Both the position numbers and the translations under genes were made by a program. Shown here piece after piece: positions 6,150 through 8,320 of a stretch of 8,320 nt of DNA. The stretch comes from Nitriliruptoraceae bacterium (GTDB lineage: Bacteria; Actinomycetota; Nitriliruptoria; Nitriliruptorales; Nitriliruptoraceae): positions 1 through 8,320 of the forward strand of contig SLDB01000139.1 in NCBI GenBank assembly GCA_007125475.1, read 5' to 3'. The notes under the pieces are model-generated. The model did not search any database. It had not been told where the DNA came from and worked only from the letters and a program-made list of their open reading frames with translations. Positions within the stretch are counted from its first letter, which is position 1. The number at the start of each line of letters is the position of its first letter.

Positions 6150-7331
6150 TCACGATCCGTGTTCCACGTCGATGTAGACGCGCTGTGGATCGCTCAGCCG
6201 GTCGACGGAGAACCCGTTGATCCCGGTCGTCCCGATGAAGATCTGCTGACGACCCTCGAAGACGCTGCGGTTGACGATCTCGACGATCCCGTCGCCGTCG
6301 ACGGAGATGCGCTCGTCGTCCCAGAGATCCTCGTCGAGATCCGGTGGGAGGGCCATCCCGGTCAACGTCACCTCGAGGACGGCGTCGCCGTCCACCTCGA
6401 CCGACTCGCCCGAGCCGTGCGCGACGGGGCCGTCGATGTAGCGGACGGTCCAACCGGCCAACGCGTCGTCACCGGCCAGGGTGAACGTCACCCGGTCGAC
6501 ATCGTCGTGGGCGCCGGTGTCGACGTCGGTGATCCCGAGCGTCGAGGGTGCGGTCGCCGGGGAGAACGCGACCGGTTCGAGGTAGCCCTCGAACACGAAG
6601 AAGTCCAGCGAGCGCGCGATCATCGTGGCCATCTGGGCCCGGGTCGTCGAGGCCTGCGGCCCGTAGGTCGTCCGGGTCTCTCCCTGCACGATCCCGGCCT
6701 GGGTGAGCTTCTCGATGTTGGCCTGGTGCGTGCCGGAGACGTCCTGGAACGGCTCGCCCTCGGCCTGCATCAACTCATCGTCGATCGCCGCCTCGATGGC
6801 CTGGGCGATGAAGGTGGCCATCTGCGCACGGTCGATCGTCACTGCCGGTCGGAACGTGCCGTCGCCGTGACCCGAGATGATCCCGGCCTGCTGCAGGCGG
6901 TCGATGTTGGCCTGGTGCGCGGTGCTGATCTCGCCCGCGTCCGTGAAGTCGGGGCCGTCGTCGGCGGCGGGAAGTGCGTACACCTCGTTGGGGAGCTGGT
7001 CGAGCATCACCGCGATGAACGAGGCCATCTGCTCCCGGTTGACGTCGACACCGGGGGAGTAGACGTGCTCACCGTCGGTGAACTGGCCCTGGACGACGCC
7101 GTAGGCCCACAGGCAGTTGATCGCGGTGGCGTGGGTGTGCGTGGCATCGACATCGGCGAACTCGTCGGCCTCCTGGGCGCTCGCCTCGCAGGCGTCGTCG
7201 ATGCCGCGGTCGAAGGGCAGGGCCGCAGCCGCGGCACCGACCTGCCCCGCCGCGAGCGCGGTCGCCGCCCCGATCGCGACGACGGCTCCGCGGGTGTGCT
7301 TGACGCGCGTCGAAGTCGTCCGCGTGGACAT
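6150..7331 (-). CDS. Secreted protein with three SLH domains and an AMIN-like C-terminal domain
   Basis: This 393-aa exported protein starts at the ATG at 7331, with AGGGAGG at 7336-7342. The long upstream frame extension lacks family features. Residues 1-37 form a signal peptide: a basic start (R4, R9, K11, R14), a hydrophobic core at 15-31 and an AAAAA cleavage zone. Three S-layer homology repeats follow, around 58-111, 129-182 and 195-243. Each has the F-x-D and R(A/E)QMA-type motifs, with the H-x-x-A-I-N-C style of actinobacterial SLH; Cys48 and Cys73 could form a disulfide. Residues ~262-390 resemble the actinobacterial AMIN-like domain, with WTVRYIDGPV, FEGRQQIFIG and a final VYIDVEHGS. 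SLH repeats usually bind secondary cell-wall polymers and AMIN-type domains bind wall material, so an envelope role is inferred. It is the first gene of the minus-strand run leading into phaC. Confidence 0.88.
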   Translation of the reverse strand: MSTRTTSTRVKHTRGAVVAIGAATALAAGQVGAAAAALPFDRGIDDACEASAQEADEFADVDATHTHATAINCLWAYGVVQGQFTDGEHVYSPGVDVNREQMASFIAVMLDQLPNEVYALPAADDGPDFTDAGEISTAHQANIDRLQQAGIISGHGDGTFRPAVTIDRAQMATFIAQAIEAAIDDELMQAEGEPFQDVSGTHQANIEKLTQAGIVQGETRTTYGPQASTTRAQMATMIARSLDFFVFEGYLEPVAFSPATAPSTLGITDVDTGAHDDVDRVTFTLAGDDALAGWTVRYIDGPVAHGSGESVEVDGDAVLEVTLTGMALPPDLDEDLWDDERISVDGDGIVEIVNRSVFEGRQQIFIGTTGINGFSVDRLSDPQRVYIDVEHGS

Positions 7332-7692
7332 GGTTCCTCCCTGCGTCGAGTGAGTGCGCACCCGTGAGGAGGAACGGGCCCCCGGTGTCGCCACCGGACG
7401 GCGTCTCTTCACGGGCTCACGGGCGGCACACGGATGGTCACCTCCCAGGGTGCGGGATGTCCCGCGGAGACGAAAGGCCAGGGCCCCATCGGACGATCGA
7501 CGTACGAGCGTCCAGGGCGGGCGCGATGCCCGCAGCTTGCGGTGGCCCGGGCGGCAAACGTCGTCGTCGAGCTGCGTGTCGTGGCAGACTCGCCTCACGG
7601 TCGCGGGGCCGGAGGAAGCGATCCGGCGTGGCAACGGCCGTGCCCGTCGCGCGGTGCCGTGATCGCATCGGGGGCCACATGGGGGAGGCCAC
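7332..7692. other. Divergent spacer between the SLH gene and the GAF-ANTAR gene
   Basis: This ~360-bp stretch has no supported gene; the frames crossing it lack ribosome-binding sites and family features. It does hold several small dyads besides the ribosome-site repeat: GCGGGA-TG-TCCCGC (7452-7465), GCGGGC-5-GCCCGC (7517-7533) and GCCGGA-8-TCCGGC (7608-7627). The first two share the half-site GCGGG. No confident -35/-10 pair was found on either strand, though both flanking genes need promoters here. Confidence 0.5.
7333..7375 (-). promoter_or_regulatory. Inverted repeat masking the SLH gene ribosome-binding site
   Basis: In the SLH mRNA, leader sequence GUUCCUCC (7375-7368) is perfectly complementary over 8 nt to GGAGGAAC (7340-7333), which is the Shine-Dalgarno plus the bases next to the start codon. 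A G-U pair could extend it to 9. The 27-nt loop is plausible. A competing hairpin, CCCGU/ACGGG (7378-7374 with 7365-7361), would hold the anti-Shine-Dalgarno in its loop and free the ribosome site. This is the layout of a translational switch; no known riboswitch class was recognised. Confidence 0.45.
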
Positions 7693-8320
7693 GTGGACGA
7701 GGACGAGACCGCACTGTCGCGCCTTGCGCAGATCTCCCGGCGTCTGGCGGAAGAGGACGACCTCGACGGTCTCCTCCAGCGGATCGTGGACCTAGCAGCC
7801 GCGGAGATCGACGGCTGTGATGGCGTGAGCATGATGCTCATCGGCCGGGGAGGCAGGATGTCGACGCCCGCGTTCTCCTCGATCACGGCGCGCGACAGCG
7901 ACCTCGCCCAGTACGCGACCGATGAAGGCCCCTGCCTGGAAGCGATCCGTGAGCACGAGACCGTCGTCATCGACGACCTGCAGACCGAGGAGCGCTGGCC
8001 CGACTACCGGCAGCGGGCGCTCGAACTGGGCGTGCGCTCGATGCTGGGTGTTCGGTTGTTCGTGACCGGGGACACCTTCGGTGCGCTGACCTTCTATTCC
8101 CGGCGACCGCACACGTTCGATCGTCGCGCACAGCTCTACGGCCAGGTGTTCGCGTCGCATGCGGCGATCGCGCTCAAGGCGGCGATCACCGAAGCCGGAC
8201 TCGAGCGGGCGCTCATCAGCCGTGACCTCATCGGCCAGGCCAAGGGGATCCTCATGGTGCGGCACGGGCTCACCGCCCGGGGCGCCTTCGAACGGCTCAG
8301 TCAGCTCTCACAGGAACGCA
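7693..8320 (+). CDS. GAF-ANTAR domain RNA-binding regulator (cut by window edge)
   Basis: The GTG at 7693, with GGGAGG at 7683-7688, opens a frame of 209 residues that runs off the right edge. A GAF sensor domain spans about residues 23-165, with the DEGPCLEAIR segment (77-86) typical of actinobacterial GAF-ANTAR proteins and an LGVRLF...FGALTFYS core. The ANTAR domain begins near residue 168 (SRDLIGQAKGILMVRHGL at 176-193). ANTAR domains bind paired stem-loops in target RNAs and prevent premature termination. Roughly 25-30 residues should be missing compared with the family's usual ~230-240. The ligand of the GAF domain is not predictable. It is divergent from the SLH gene and has no evident link to the PHA genes. 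Confidence 0.92.
   Translation, partial: MDEDETALSRLAQISRRLAEEDDLDGLLQRIVDLAAAEIDGCDGVSMMLIGRGGRMSTPAFSSITARDSDLAQYATDEGPCLEAIREHETVVIDDLQTEERWPDYRQRALELGVRSMLGVRLFVTGDTFGALTFYSRRPHTFDRRAQLYGQVFASHAAIALKAAITEAGLERALISRDLIGQAKGILMVRHGLTARGAFERLSQLSQER

Noticed and set aside
4179..7367. A 1062-codon open frame on the plus strand opposite phaC and the SLH gene.
   Set aside because: It mirrors two strongly supported minus-strand genes, reads as Val/Asp/His/Arg-rich low-information protein with no family motif, and has no ribosome site. Long antisense frames are expected in GC-rich coding DNA.
7332..7480. A cyclic di-AMP (ydaO-type) riboswitch upstream of the cell-wall protein gene.
   Set aside because: Such elements often precede actinobacterial wall genes, but the conserved core sequences I would expect are not present on the minus strand here.
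7332..7970. Extension of the SLH protein by 213 residues upstream of 7331.
   Set aside because: The extension is Arg/Ser/Pro-rich with no domain, would bury a clear signal peptide mid-protein, overlaps the GAF-ANTAR gene antisense, and the ATG at 7331 has its own ribosome site.
1..8320. CRISPR arrays, tRNA/rRNA genes, insertion sequences and attachment sites.
   Set aside because: No regularly spaced repeats, RNA gene signatures, transposase frames or flanking direct repeats were seen on either strand.

Overview
The window is uniformly GC-rich, uses GTG starts, and carries a GAF-ANTAR protein, a FadD/AlkK-type ligase and an actinobacterial-style SLH protein. Together these point to an actinomycetote. 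The secreted triple-SLH protein with an AMIN-like tail would suit a deep branch such as Nitriliruptoria, but that placement is only a guess. No rRNA, tRNA, CRISPR array, transposase or phage gene was seen.

Layout from left to right. An acyl-CoA ligase runs off the left edge on the minus strand (1-467). A 361-bp divergent spacer follows, then a plus-strand intracellular PHA depolymerase of the PhaZ1 type (829-2070). Convergent to it, with tails overlapping, is a minus-strand unit: a phasin (2505-2843) and a small XRE regulator (2046-2411), driven by a near-consensus promoter at 2895-2924. Upstream of that lies a longer minus-strand run read in the order SLH/AMIN-like secreted protein (6150-7331), a possible 89-codon coupled ORF (5876-6145), class I PHA synthase phaC (4173-5879), and a MOT1-family sulfate/molybdate transporter (2986-4143). 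A second divergent spacer of about 360 bp separates the SLH gene from a plus-strand GAF-ANTAR protein cut off by the right edge.

The core is a storage-polymer locus. PhaC polymerises 3-hydroxyacyl-CoA, the phasin coats the granule, the XRE protein is a candidate polymer-responsive regulator, PhaZ mobilises the polymer, and the ligase could re-activate released or external acids. No phaA or phaB is present here, so monomer supply must be encoded elsewhere. The least expected members are the anion transporter 29 nt downstream of phaC and the S-layer-type protein upstream of it.

The non-coding DNA holds several well-formed dyads. They are a perfect 14-bp-arm palindrome at the xre start, a related hairpin at the transporter stop, a 9-bp-arm dyad upstream of phaC, and an inverted repeat that would mask the SLH ribosome-binding site. 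These are the best candidates for undescribed regulation. Nothing in the window looks like a wholly new enzymatic or defence system.
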